Below, one piece after another: positions 33,243 to 43,690 of a DNA stretch of 64,000 nucleotides (its first letter is position 1; every line of letters starts with the position of its first letter). Origin of the DNA: Branchipolynoe longqiensis (Eukaryota > Annelida > Polychaeta > Phyllodocida > Polynoidae); contig CM059198.1 of NCBI GenBank assembly GCA_030323885.1, forward strand, positions 56,942,917 to 57,006,916. The letters are read 5' to 3'. The notes below the pieces were generated by a model. It did no database searches, had not been told where the DNA came from, and saw only the letters and a program-made list of their open reading frames with translations. The translations under genes and the position numbers were made by a program.

Positions 33243-33735
33243 ATATGGTTGGTCGTGTGGTTGTTGGAGTTTTACATCCTGGCACCGCCTAAGGTCATAT
33301 CAGGATGGGTACCGACTTGTAACAGCGCATATTCATGTTGGCTTCATAGTGCGGCCTCACTGGGAGAGCAGACCATGCCATGATATCCCACTCAGTCACA
33401 TTATCATGACACTGAGCTAACCAGCCTTTGGACTCTCGTATTAATGCCGAGTGCAAAGCTAGGAAGCGACAAGTATATATTTGTATGTTATTGGTTTGAC
33501 TTGACCGCTGTAGTCTGTGGGCTCACTAGTCATTGTAGTCTGTCCACCCGCAACCAGGTGCCGCACTAGTAGCTGTAGTCTGCCCGCCGCACCAGTCGCT
33601 ATAGTCTGCCCACCCGCCACCAGGTGCCGCACTAGTCAGTGTATTCTGCCCACCCGCCACCAGGTGCGATACTAGTCGTTGTAGTCTGCCGAAATGGGAG
33701 GAGGATGCTCAACTCATTCAGCCATTTCGGTTGGT
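33243..33735 (-). mobile_element. SINE-A interrupted by a minisatellite
   Basis: Tail and body end at TTGGTTTGACTTGACCG (33504). The head resumes at GAGGATGCTCAACTCATTCA. Between them lie 184 bases of the 40-bp minisatellite in place of the box B region. Confidence 0.88.
33505..33688 (-). repeat. 40-bp minisatellite inside SINE-A
   Basis: GTAGTCTGCCCACCCGCCAC plus CAGGTGCCGCACTAGTC is the reverse complement of the unit at 29735-30095, about four to five copies. Confidence 0.88.
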
Positions 33736-34369
33736 TATTCAGCTAGTCGGTAGGGCTTGTAAACTAGTTGTACCACAATAGCTGAATTTACCTGTGAGCT
33801 TTTACATTCTGCGTAAAATCCGTAGGTAAAAACACGATGACAGACTAACATGTAAATACTTTTAACTAGAAATATGGAATACGCTGGCAACACAACGATA
33901 ATTCAAATTCAATGTATCCCCCCCCCAGAAAAATGCAATATATTATTCCATCACTGAAACCTGAATTGCCACTTCCAAAGTGAATCGTTTTAAAGCTAGA
34001 AGTGATGCCTTGTGCTTCGAGTAGTTTGCCCCCAACATGCTTAGCGCCGTGCGGACATGGTATAGGGCGCCCTCTAGTGGATTACATGCGACGTCTGTGC
34101 TTGTTCTGATCCTGTTATAGGCCGATACACCTTTAGCTGGTGATCAAGTCAAAGAGAGTAGCAGACACTGAGTGACAATCAATCAGCCATTACCCCCATC
34201 CCACTCTCCCCATTTCATCATCACTTGAAGATTGCCAGCTGCATTCACCTTTCCAACACACCTCCATCGGCCCCTGCCCCTCATCTTCATCCCTCAGTCT
34301 CAAATATATACCAGAATTGGGGATGGAGTTGGGGTGTGTGGGGGACGGTCCGTATCAACTGCTGACCGG
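33736..34369. other. Unassigned, one CTCF-like motif
   Basis: Contains a short C run at 33920 and the site annotated at 34067. No exon is recognised. Confidence 0.35.
34067..34080 (-). promoter_or_regulatory. CTCF-like motif, full consensus match
   Basis: The reverse complement CCACTAGAGGGCGC fits CCASYAGRKGGCRS at all 14 positions. It lies outside recognised repeats. Occupancy is unknown. Confidence 0.4.
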
Positions 34370-34704
34370 ACGCGGTGGCCGAATCGGTAGACCGGAGGCC
34401 TCGTGTACGGGAGATTGAGAGTTTGGTGTCCTGGTCGAGTCAAACCAATGACTTATAAAATTGATACTTGTAGGTTGTGACGTCAGGTGCTCAGCTTTAT
34501 TAGGATATGGGAAGGACTGATTGGCTCAGTGTCAGGATAATGTGAGTGAGTGGGGTATCAGGTCATGGTGTCAGGTGCCGGTGGCTTGGTCTCCCAGTGG
34601 GGCAGCACTATACATGTGGTATAAGTGAGCAATGTCACAAGTTGCTGCCCATCCTGGCATGACCTTAGATATTGCCAGGACATATTGCTAATCCACCAAC
34701 CAAT
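34370..34704 (+). mobile_element. SINE-A, full length
   Basis: The head GGACGCGGTGGCCGAATCGG has a good box A. Box B is weak. The body and tail (CATGACCTTAGATATTGCC, CCACCAACCAATC) are complete. Confidence 0.9.
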
Positions 34705-34789
34705 CAAATCCACAGATACCCACACACACACACACTTATCCACACCGACCCATACCCATCACCCCAGCTGCGGTTTCTATAGAAAAGCT

Positions 34790-34890
34790 TTTCCGCCGGA
34801 AAGGGAAGTGCATTATGCGCATGTCCGTCTCTATTGTAACGGGCATCGACTTCCGGTGGAGGCATGGCCGGCTCTGCGCAGGCGCAGTGA
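34790..34890 (+). promoter_or_regulatory. Possible promoter: NRF1-like and ETS-like motifs
   Basis: ATGCGCATGT (34815) and CTGCGCAGGCGCAG (34872) resemble the NRF1 palindrome, and ACTTCCGGTGG (34849) is an ETS site. Local GC and CpG rise over neighbouring DNA. No exon or start site can be tied to it. A frame at 34625-35014 crosses the SINE tail and the following minisatellite and is not trusted. Confidence 0.25.
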
Positions 34891-34917
34891 GAACCCATCG
34901 CCTCATCATGATGGGCT

Positions 34918-35725
34918 ACTCTATAGAGGTTTAAAGGTCGAGAGGGAGATAGGTAGAGAAGTAGCTAGATATAGGTTTAGAGGTAGAGAGAGGGTCAGGC
35001 AGAGAGTTAGATAAGTCTAGATATATATATAGGTTTAGAGGTAGAGAGCGGGGGAGGTAGAGAGGTAGATACGTTTAGATATATATAGATTTAGAGGCAG
35101 AAAGGGGGTTGAGGTAGATATGTAGATAAGTATATATATAGGCTTAGAGGTAGAGAGGGGGAGATGTAGAGAGGTAGATAAGTATATATATATATATATA
35201 TATATAGGTTTAGAGGTAGAGAGGGGGAGAGGTAGAGAGGTAGATAAGTATATATATATGTTTAGAGGTAGAGAGGGGTGAGGTAGAGAGGTAGATACGT
35301 TTAGATATATATAAATTTAGAGGAAGAGTGGGGGAGAGGTAGAGACGTAGATAAGTATATATATATATATATATATATATAGGCTTAGAGGTAGAGAGGG
35401 GGAGATGTAGAGAGGTAGATAAGTATATATATATATATATAGGTTTACAGGTAGAGAGGGGGAGAGGTAGAGAGGTAGATAAGTGTATATATATATATAT
35501 ATAGGTTTAGAGGTAGAGAGGGGTAGAGGTAGAGAGCTAGAGAAGTAGCGAAGTACATATATATAAAGCTTTAGAGGTAGAGAGGGAGAGAGGTAGAGAA
35601 TTAGCTAGATATAGGTTTAGAGGTAGAGAGAGGGACAGGCAGAGAGTTAGATAAGTCTACATATATCTATAGGTTTAGAGGTAGAGAGGGGGAGAGGTAG
35701 AGAGGTAGATAAATATAAGTATATG
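34918..35725 (+). repeat. GGTTTAGAGGTAGAGAG minisatellite, left part
   Basis: Units of TTTAGAGGTAGAGAGGGGGA, GAGGTAGAGAGGTAGATAAG and a variable (TA)n run, roughly 55-65 bp each. The (TA)n length explains most of the unit-size variation. The array resumes at 36625 after an 899-bp foreign segment. Confidence 0.95.
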
Positions 35726-36624
35726 AAGTGGGCATGTCTACTCGCCTTGAGCAATTTGCGCGCGCTTAATTTGCGAGCGCGCAAATTGCTAACACTTATG
35801 CATGCGAGGGTTCTCGGTGGTAAAGCGTTGCTTGGCGACTAGCTAAGCAACGATAGGGGGTCGGGCATTTGGGGCCAGACCCGGCGGACGTGTTTCTACA
35901 CGCTCCATCGTTTTCCACCGATATTTAGGTTTTTTAGGGTCAAAATTCTAAACTAAATTATAGAAACCACACAGGAGGGAACGGGATACCTTTATTACTA
36001 TTTATGTTGGTATCAATGTTAGTTTTTGGTTAAGAATAAACCGCGAGCTCTTGTGAAGGTGAATCAGGACGTTCCTTGCATTCTTTAATATCCTCCAGTC
36101 TTATTGTAGATTAACCGCTATGGAACCTTGATATTCGATTGCTTTCTATGAACTGAGAGGCCTTAAACCTAAGTCGGCCTTCTGCAAGTAATGCACCATC
36201 TGCGGGAATCTAATAACTGAGGCATTCACAGAATTAACGCAGTGTTACTTTTAGGCTAGAACCACAATGTATAATGTAAACTAAATAGTAGAGACAGTGG
36301 CAGCAAGTCGAGCTGGACTGTGCATATTTGGATTCAGTTAGTAACATTCATACTATCTCCAACGACGAAGAGGGCAGCCAGTAGTTGAAATAACCTAATA
36401 TAAATACACTTTAGGCCGATAAATGCACACGATGGCAAATCTAGTATTTAGACGATACTCTGGCTGGTGCCTTCCGTACGGGGCGGACACCGACGACGGA
36501 CAACTCGCAGGCGGGAGGTAAGGCTACAACGGCGGCGGCTGGCCCAAGGAAATTCACATGGAAACAATTAATTATATTAACACGTAGGCTCGCCTTAGGT
36601 GGGGGCGGAAAAGCCGTACGGTTA
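35726..36624. other. Foreign segment inside the minisatellite
   Basis: Unique, more GC-rich sequence with a sharp boundary on each side. It includes an inverted repeat of GCAATTTGCGCGCGC (35749-35787) and CGTTGCTTGGCGACTAGC plus TAAGCAACG (8-bp arms, about 35824-35850), which resembles an RFX X-box half-site pair. AAATATA lies at both boundaries but is also found in the array. No long frame and no TIR is clear. Confidence 0.5.
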
Positions 36625-37960
36625 AATATATATAGGTTTAGAGGTAGAGAGGGGGAGATCTAGAGAGGTAGATAAGTAAATATATATAGGTTTAGAGGTA
36701 GAGAGGGAGAGAGCTAGAGAGGTAGACACATATATATATATATAGGTTTAGGGGTAGAGAGGGGGAGAGGTAGAGAGGTATATAAGTATATATATATATA
36801 TAGGTTTAGAGGTAGAGAGGGGGATATGCAGAGAGGTAGATAAGTATATATATATGTTTAGAGGTAGAGAGGGGGAGAGGTAGAGATGTAGATACATATA
36901 TAGTGCAGTGGAGAATGAAGGAACTAACCTAGTCCTATGGTAGTAATAGCTCAGTGACATTAGGGTATAGAGTAAGTAAGGGAGAGAACTGCTAGGGGGT
37001 AGTGTCCTTGTTTATATTCCCATAATAGATTATAGAGCACATATATGTTTAGAGGTAGAGAGGGGGATAGGTACAGAGGTAGATAAGAATATATATATAT
37101 ATATATATAGGTTTATAGGTAGATAGGGGGAGAGGTAGAGAGGTAGATACATATACATATAGGTTTAGAGGTAGATAGGGGGATATGCAGAGAGGTAGAT
37201 AAGTCTATTTATAGGTTTAGAGGTAGAGAGGGGGAGAGGTAGAGATGTAGATAAATATATATATATATAGGTTTAGAGGTAGAGAGGGGGAGAGGTAGAG
37301 AGGTAGATATGTATATATATATATAGGTTTAGAGGTAGAGAGGGGGAGAGGTAGAGAGGTAGATAAGTATATATATATATATAGGTTTAGAGGTAGAGAG
37401 GGGGATATGTAGAGAGGTAGATAAGTATATATATATATATATATGCTTAGAGGTAGAGAGGGGGATAGGCAGAGAGGTATATAAGAATAGCGATATATAG
37501 GTTTAGAGGTAGAGAGGGGGGAGGTATAGAGGTAGATAAGTATATATATATATAGGTTTAGAGGTAGAGAGGGGGAGAGGTAGAGAGGTAGATAAGTATA
37601 TATGTATAGGTTTAGAGGTAGAGAGGGGGATAGGCAGAGAGGTAGATACGAATAGAGATATATAGGTTTAGATGTAGAGAGGGGGAGAGGTAGAGAGGTA
37701 GATAAGTATATATATATATATATATATATATATAGGTTTAGAGGTAGAGAGGGGGATAGGCAGAGAGGTAGATACGATTAGATATATATAGGTTTAGAGG
37801 TAGAGAGGGGGAGAGGTAGAGAGCTAGATAAGTATATATATATAGGTTTAGAGGTAGAGAGGGGGATAGGCAGAGAGGTACAGAAGTAGCGAAGTACATA
37901 TATATACAACTTTAGAGGTAGAGCGGGAGAGAGGTAGAACGGTAGAGAGTTGGATAAATA
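36625..37960 (+). repeat. GGTTTAGAGGTAGAGAG minisatellite, right part
   Basis: The array continues for about 22 units with AGGGGGATAGGCAGAGAGGT variants. At 36897-37038 a 142-bp unrelated piece (GTGCAGTGGAGAATGAAGGA to ATAGATTATAGAGCAC) interrupts it. Confidence 0.95.
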
Positions 37961-38640
37961 GAGGGGTAGAGACCAGAAAGCTCAGTGCTCAACCGAGTAA
38001 CTAACTACAAAGTCCATATATATGGCCGCTAACTATGACTGGCTAAATCTGTCACAATTAACTCAGTCAGGCGTGTCTCGTACAATTACAACGCGCCCTA
38101 AATATTTATGGCGCGCGGTTAATGGGATTTTTCTTGCTTTTTCTGTAGGATTCTATGATAAACTTCCACAGTCATGGGATTAGGAGGCGCACAATGACGT
38201 CATTGACTGCCTTCATGGTATATTGTGTGTACTATTGTACTTTCTATCACTAAGGCGCCAAAAGTTGATATATATTGTGACATTATATCCACCGTAGCAC
38301 AATGCAACAATCTGATATAGGAAAACCAGGATTACAGACACTGCATTCCAAATTAACATGTACAATGTGTTGATTATCAACACTGACTGTGTATTTATAT
38401 ATAGCCTTAGACAGTGCATTGAATATATATATATATATAAATACATATATTAATATCAACCTAGACAATATTCAAATGTGCGTTACCGTGAACATGACTG
38501 TAAACAATGCATTCAGTATTGTCAGTAGGGTACTGAAGCTAGGATATATTTTGGCTGCAGCAGGCCATTAAGTGACTCTTCTTGCAAAGGCTGGAATTAC
38601 ATGCTAACAACAAATCTATCTATATATGTTCCCTAATGGA
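37961..38640. other. Unassigned AT-rich stretch
   Basis: Short overlapping frames at 38213-38571 span (TA)n-rich sequence and lack any domain. No gene is supported. Confidence 0.35.
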
Positions 38641-38740
38641 ATCACTCGATCCACGCCTACTTCTTCATGTGGATCCTTGTCTGAGAGGTCAGTGGTGACT
38701 ACTAGTCTCGTCCCTCTGGAATTGTAAGTATGTTTAATGA
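38641..38740 (-). mobile_element. SINE-B fragment across the dimer junction
   Basis: CCACGCCTACTTCTTCATGT, GAGAGGTCAGTGGTGACTAC and CTCGTCCCTCTGGAATTGTA match the 5' end of the second unit and the end of the linker. Confidence 0.8.
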
Positions 38741-38741
38741 G

Positions 38742-38880
38742 GTTCATGGTGCTGGTGGCCTGGTCTCCCAATCGGGTAATACTATAAAGTCACTATGATT
38801 CCGCACTGTCATAAGTCGGTAGCCGTCCTGATATGACCTTAGATGTTGCCAGAACCTAAAACTCAAACAATCAACCAACC
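38742..38880 (+). mobile_element. SINE-A tail half
   Basis: It runs from TTCATGGTGCTGGTGGCCTG to CAATCAACCAACC. Element G1 is inserted immediately after it. Confidence 0.88.
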
Positions 38881-38883
38881 TAA

Positions 38884-39472
38884 TGGCCCTCTCACACTAC
38901 ATCGCTTCTCGCCGGCGCACCGTCAGCCTGCAAAATATCTTCTACGCGTCGAGACACGTCCAACTTTTCGGCGGTTTGGGGAAAAAGATCGGCATCAGCG
39001 CAGCGCATTATTCATGCGCGGACAACGTTAGTCGACAAGTGAGGACAAAAAAAAAAAAAGTTTGGCGCGACAGGCGCATATGACCTTAGATATTGGTAGG
39101 ACATAAAACAACAAAGCAACAGTTTGGCGCAACATGTAAGAACGACCGTCACGCGCACGCGGCGACTGCCTAGCATTCGCATAACGTTATTCCAGCGCTG
39201 TCGACATGCTTCTGACGTCGCCATAATATTGCCAACTACGTGTTGAAGCACGTTGTCAGTCGTCACGTTTTTTTGACATGCTAAAAACCTCTAGCGACCT
39301 CCTACGCTCCCCGACATCCCCCAGCGATGTTCAACGTCCATGATCGTGTACCGACGTGTACCGATGTTCGCATAACGTCCCCCTAACGTTTCCTGACGTT
39401 TCCTGACGTTTCGCCAAAAAATTACAAATGTTGATGCGCGTTGGAGAGAAATGTCGTAGTGTGACAGGGGTA
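38884..39472. mobile_element. G1, Harbinger-like MITE carrying a SINE tail
   Basis: The ends are TGGCCCTCTCACACTACATC and AATGTCGTAGTGTGACAGGG, with TAA (38881-38883) and TTA (39473-39475) outside. It is colinear with G2. Inside are poly-A followed by TTTGGCGCGAC, a SINE-A tail remnant (ATATGACCTTAGATATTGGT at 39077), and TTGACATGCTAAAAACC in place of the ACATGT motif. No transposase is present. Confidence 0.88.
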
Positions 39473-40039
39473 TTATACCCAGACTTTGAAGCAAATGACT
39501 CTCCGACTCCCCCACCGCCCCATCCCCCTTCACCCGCGGTAATATTATGCCGGTCTCACTTCCGCGCACACACCAATGCACTCTGACAAACACTACACAA
39601 ATCAGACTGTCTGCAGAATGAACTGAGCGTTCATGTCCGCTGAGGAGGTCGTGGGAGATTTTAAAGCGTATTCATAGCCCAGCCACATATACGCGGCTAT
39701 GAGTGTACACTGTCACAAGTTAGTGCGCTTCCTGATATGACCTTAGATGTTGTCTGAACGTCAAACCCCAACAACCAATAACCATTGTTGAAAACTTTGG
39801 ATGATTCCTTAGACAGCGAATAAATGCAGACATTATATTGAGCGTATGTCTGCTGGTAGTTGGCTGTATTGTGTACAAGGACGGGCATGGCGGGGTGAGG
39901 GGGGGGGGTGGTTGGGTACTCCCAGAATCCCCTGCTCCGACGCCGCCGTGCAGTTCCGGTAATGCACTGCGGCGCGTTTACCCAGGTGCGCAATGAAGAC
40001 ATCACAGACGGACACAGCTGAGCAGGATGATGAATGACG
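39473..40039. other. Mostly unassigned, includes a SINE-A tail
   Basis: 39696-39783 is a plus-strand SINE-A tail (GTGTACACTGTCACAAG, CTTAGATGTTGTCTGAACG). 39895-39910 is a G run. 39930-40000 is GC- and CpG-rich with TTCCGG; its meaning is unknown. Confidence 0.45.
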
Positions 40040-40480
40040 CCCGAGATGGGGAGTGGATTACACGACACGGACCCCGGCCGACGGGAGTCGGGGGAGGGGA
40101 TCCGGTGAGGAATGGGGAGAGGACGTGGTGGGGCGGGGATGGGACGGGGAAAGGGCGGGGACGGGGACGGGGACCGGCGGAGGTGGGAAAGGGACGGGGA
40201 CAGGTCGGTGGTGGGACGGTGACAGGGAGAGGCTGGAGACTGGGATGGAGACAAATCGGGGACGAGATGGGGACGGGGACTGGGAGAGGCAAGGGGCGGG
40301 ATAGGGACGGGGCCAGGGACAGGTGACGGGTGGGCTAGGCGCGGGGATATGCCGGGGACAGGCCGGGGTGGGGGCGGAGAAGGGAGAGGGCGGAGACGGT
40401 ATGGGGACGGGTACAGACGAGGATGGGATCAAAGACGGGAACAGGCTGCGGGCGGTACTGGGTCACGGACAGGCCGGGGG
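40040..40480 (+). repeat. G-rich GGGGACGGG-type degenerate repeat
   Basis: Short units (GGGACGGGGA, GGGACAGG) repeat imperfectly. Long G-rich tracts on the plus strand could form quadruplexes. Overlapping Gly/Arg and Pro/Ser frames on both strands are compositional. Confidence 0.85.
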
Positions 40481-40803
40481 CTGGATGATGACACTAGCAT
40501 ATGCAGTTATAGTTGTAACGTTACTTCCGAATCACAGCTAGTATATGCCAGTCATTAGTTCCAGGTTTGGCCACACCGGCGCCACCTGGCATTAATTTAC
40601 CAAAAAGAAAAATTGTCCTAGAATGGTCGGATCCTGTTAGAAATCTAAACATGTGATTATCTAAAGGCCGGGACACAATGCTCCTAAATCCCAAATAGGA
40701 TAACAACGGCCATAAGTGTATCCCACAATCGGTTTAAGGATTTAATTGACAATGTGTTCTCTTCTAAACCTGGGAGAACTAAATGTGCACTAAATAAATC
40801 TAA

Positions 40804-41393
40804 TGCCCCTGTCACACTACGACGCTTCTCCCGGCGATCCGTCAGCGTTGGAAATAAAATCTTGCGCGTCGAGAAACGTCAAACTTTTCGGCGGTTTGGG
40901 GGAAAAGATCGGCGTCAGCGCGGCGCGTTGTGTGCGCGCCGCCAACGTGTGTCGACGCGCTGGGAAAAAAAAAAAAGAAGTTTGGCGCGACGACTTCATT
41001 TAACCTTAAATGTTGCTAGGGCGTAAAACAAAAACGGCCCAGTTTGCGCAACGCGTGAGCAACGACCCTCCCGCGCGCGCGCCGTCTTCGTACCGTTCCC
41101 ATAACGTTATGCCGGCGCGTCCAACGCAGCGCGACGCGCGCCTAACGTCCTTACCCATATATTTGCGCGCGCTGGCGGTCGTTGGAGAGTTTTGGACATG
41201 TTCAAAACCTTGGGCGACCGGCAACGCGCGCCGACTTCCGCCGGCGACTCGCCAGCGACAAAGAAGTGTACCGACGTGTACCGACGCGCCCATAACGCGC
41301 CACCAGCGCTTCTCGATATTTCACCAAATATCGCCCAAAAAGACCACACGTTGACGGGTCGCCGGCGAGAAGCGTCGTAGTGTGACAGGGGCA
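40804..41393. mobile_element. G2, Harbinger-like MITE, best-preserved copy
   Basis: The perfect terminal inverted repeat TGCCCCTGTCACACTACGAC ... with matching right end GTCGTAGTGTGACAGGGGCA is flanked by TAA at 40801-40803 and 41394-41396. A 3-bp TWA duplication is typical of PIF/Harbinger. Inside are poly-A, a SINE-A-like tail remnant (CCTTAAATGTTGCTAGGGCG, 41004), many GCGCGC blocks and TTTTGGACATGTTCAAAACC (41190-41209). At 590 bp it lacks a transposase. Confidence 0.92.
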
Positions 41394-41924
41394 TAAAGGT
41401 TCAATGGGGAATCATTCCTATGACCCATGTCCCCCCTGCCCCCGCCCCGCCGTTCCCAGCGGGGCCGCCGTGGTGACCCTCACCCTCACCCCCAAGGTGT
41501 CCCTTGAGGTGCCTCCGTTGATTCAAGCGCACAGGGTGCCCAAGCTATGGCAGGTCATCCCCCTGCCTCTCCGCCCTCCCCCCTCCTCTCCCCTCAATTA
41601 CCTATTCATGACCCGATCCTAATAGAAACCAAAACAATGTTGGGATGACTCATATAAGATTAACGCTGGGGTGTATAAATCACGTTTGCTTCTACGAATA
41701 CAACAACTTGACTTGAACCAGCAGAAATGTTTGACCACGATTGGCAACACTGTGAAAGTCATAGCTGATCTTCATCTAACTTATATGAAGCTTACATTAT
41801 ATGTATTATATTATAAGTGTTGTGGACCTGCTTGGATCAGTGAGAAATGCACAACTGACCATCCAGCTACCACTGGATACCCTTGAATATTGTCATTATG
41901 TCGCATAGAACAACTAATGCACTA
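41394..41924. other. Unassigned; one compositionally coding-like frame
   Basis: A 72-codon frame at 41404-41622 begins next to G2 and contains AAVVTLTLTPKVSLEVPPL. A polypyrimidine stretch ending TTCCCAG precedes CGGGGCC, so a small exon cannot be excluded, but no family is recognised and C-richness alone could explain it. Confidence 0.25.
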
Positions 41925-42063
41925 TATCGGACGCGGTTGGCGAAATGGTAAAGCGCATACTTCCCATGCGGAAGGTCATGAGTTCGAATCCCAGCCGAGT
42001 CAAACCGATGACTTATACAATTGATACTTGTCGCTACCAAACCTGGCACTCTGCATTAATAGG
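41925..42063 (+). mobile_element. SINE-A head, with near-complete tRNA acceptor pairing
   Basis: GACGCGG and CCGAGTC pair at six of seven positions. Box A (TTGGCGAAATGG) and box B (AGTTCGAATCC) are intact. The anticodon region CTTCCCATG does not form a good stem, so this is a SINE head and not a tRNA gene. It ends where repeat D begins. Confidence 0.8.
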
Positions 42064-42205
42064 ACATGACATGGTTTTCTGTTTAGGGTTTGCTCCCTTA
42101 GCCTTCGGTTCTGTCAATAACCTGTACCACAAGGCAGTGCCTTAAAACTCTGCAGGGCATGGGCGTCAAACTCTGTGAGGTATTGCAATACCTGCAATAC
42201 ATGCA
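42064..42205 (+). repeat. Repeat-D fragment
   Basis: ACATGGTTTTCTGTTTAGGG, GTTTGCTCCCTTAGCC and GAGGTATTGCAATACCTGC match the distal parts of the D copies at 10.4 and 16.1 kb. Confidence 0.85.
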
Positions 42206-42489
42206 TATGGGGACACATTAGGTACGGTGCAGATATTAATCATATCCCAGAATAAATCGGCAAACCTATTTCCCTTCACTTTTCGGCCGCGCGTAAACAG
42301 GCTCTTGGCAGGGCTGGCTGTGGGAAGACTTGTGAATGGACGGACATGGGGTGCAACGTGGACTCACTCAGGCGGTGTTTTCTCAGTCTGCGTCTGGTGA
42401 GTGGGTCAGTGCCCCGACTGAACGATAACCACTCCCGGCGTAGTGATGTTGTCTGAAGCAACACGACGGCACCAGCATTGATCTCACTC

Positions 42490-43335
42490 CACAAACCGGT
42501 GCCAACAAACCAGCACCATGGGAAGCACAGCGAACACGGCGACCACGGGAACCACGGGGATAAGGGCGACCATGGAGACCACGGGAACCACGGGAACAAT
42601 GGCGACCACGGGGACCACGGGAACCACAGGAACCACGGGAACCATGGGAACCACGGGAGCCACGGGAACCATGGGGACAACATGAACCAATGGCGACCAC
42701 GGGAACCACGGGAACCACAGGAACAATGGGGACCACGGGGACCGCGTGGACCATGGGGACAACGGGGACCACGGGGACCAAGGGCGACACGGGAACCACG
42801 GGAACCCCGGTAAACACGGAGGACCACGGGGACCGCTGGGACCCCGGGGACCACGGGGACCACGGGGACCACGGGGACCACGGGAACCACGGGTGACCAC
42901 GAGGACAACGGAGACCACGGAAATCACGGGAACCACCGGAACCACGGGGACAACGGATTCCACGTGGACCACGGGGATCACGGGGACCATTGGGACCCCG
43001 GGGACCACGGGGACCACGTGGACCACGGGGACCACGGGGACCACGGGGATCCCTGTACCATGGGAACACCGGGGACCATGGGGACCACGGAGACCACGTT
43101 GACCCAGGGGACCATGGCGAGCACGGCGAGCACTGGGAACATGGGGACCACAGGGACCAAGGGGACCACAGGCACCACGGGTACCACGGGAACCACGGGA
43201 ACCATGGGAACCTCGTGGAACATGGGGAGCACGGGGACCACAGGGAACACGGGATCCACGGGAACCATGGGAACTACGGGGTCCACGCGGACCACAAGAA
43301 CCACCGGAACCACCGGAACCACGCACCTGACAAAA
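42490..43335 (+). repeat. 9-bp GGACCACGG minisatellite, collagen-like when translated
   Basis: Units GGACCACGG and GGAACCACG fill about 840 bases. A 9-bp unit gives Gly-X-Y or Val-Pro-Val patterns on the minus strand and Gly-Asp-His or Thr-Gly-Thr on the plus strand. The longest minus frame (280 codons) switches midway from Gly-Pro-Arg to Val-Pro-Val and Pro-Trp-Phe patterns. A real collagen would keep one register. No signal peptide or propeptide is seen. Confidence 0.93.
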
Positions 43336-43545
43336 CCGCCGACACCAGTCCCATTAATTCAGCTTGTCGCAGGTTCTATCCCCAACCGGGTCAACCCGTG
43401 GTGAGAATTTGTTGGCTTGTGTTTTGTACAAATCTGCATTTTCCTCAGGCATTAGACGCTTTAGATATTTCTTATTCACAATGTCCATACATTATTCCAC
43501 AAAGATAAACTATTCTGCTGAGTTTCAGTTGTCTGCTATGACACA

Positions 43546-43685
43546 TGTGCGGATTGTGACCAGGTAAGGCCATAAGGGCATAAAGTCATAAGGTCATAAG
43601 GGTATGACTTCAGTGTATTGACCCTCACTTGACCTTGACTAAGTGACTCAAGGGGGTAGCCATCCTCATACCGTGGAGGATAAGG
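43546..43685 (+). repeat. Direct repeat, left copy
   Basis: GATTGTGACCAGGTAAGG, TTGACCTTGACTAAGTG and AAGGGGGTAGCCATCC recur at 44076-44190, on the far side of a SINE-A. Confidence 0.8.
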
Positions 43686-43690
43686 ACCAG

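Noticed and set aside
41404..41622. A small exon (AAVVTLTLTPKVSLEVPPL)
   Set aside because: Splice-like signals are weak, no family is recognised, and the C-rich composition next to MITE G2 is sufficient explanation. Kept only as a low-confidence note.
41925..42005. A tRNA gene with paired acceptor
   Set aside because: The anticodon stem fails and the SINE-A body follows directly.
42484..43326. A 280-codon minus-strand frame resembling collagen (Gly-Pro-Arg repeats)
   Set aside because: It is a 9-bp tandem repeat. The frame switches among Gly-X-Y, Val-Pro-Val and Pro-Trp-Phe patterns, several phases are open on both strands, and no signal peptide or propeptide is present.
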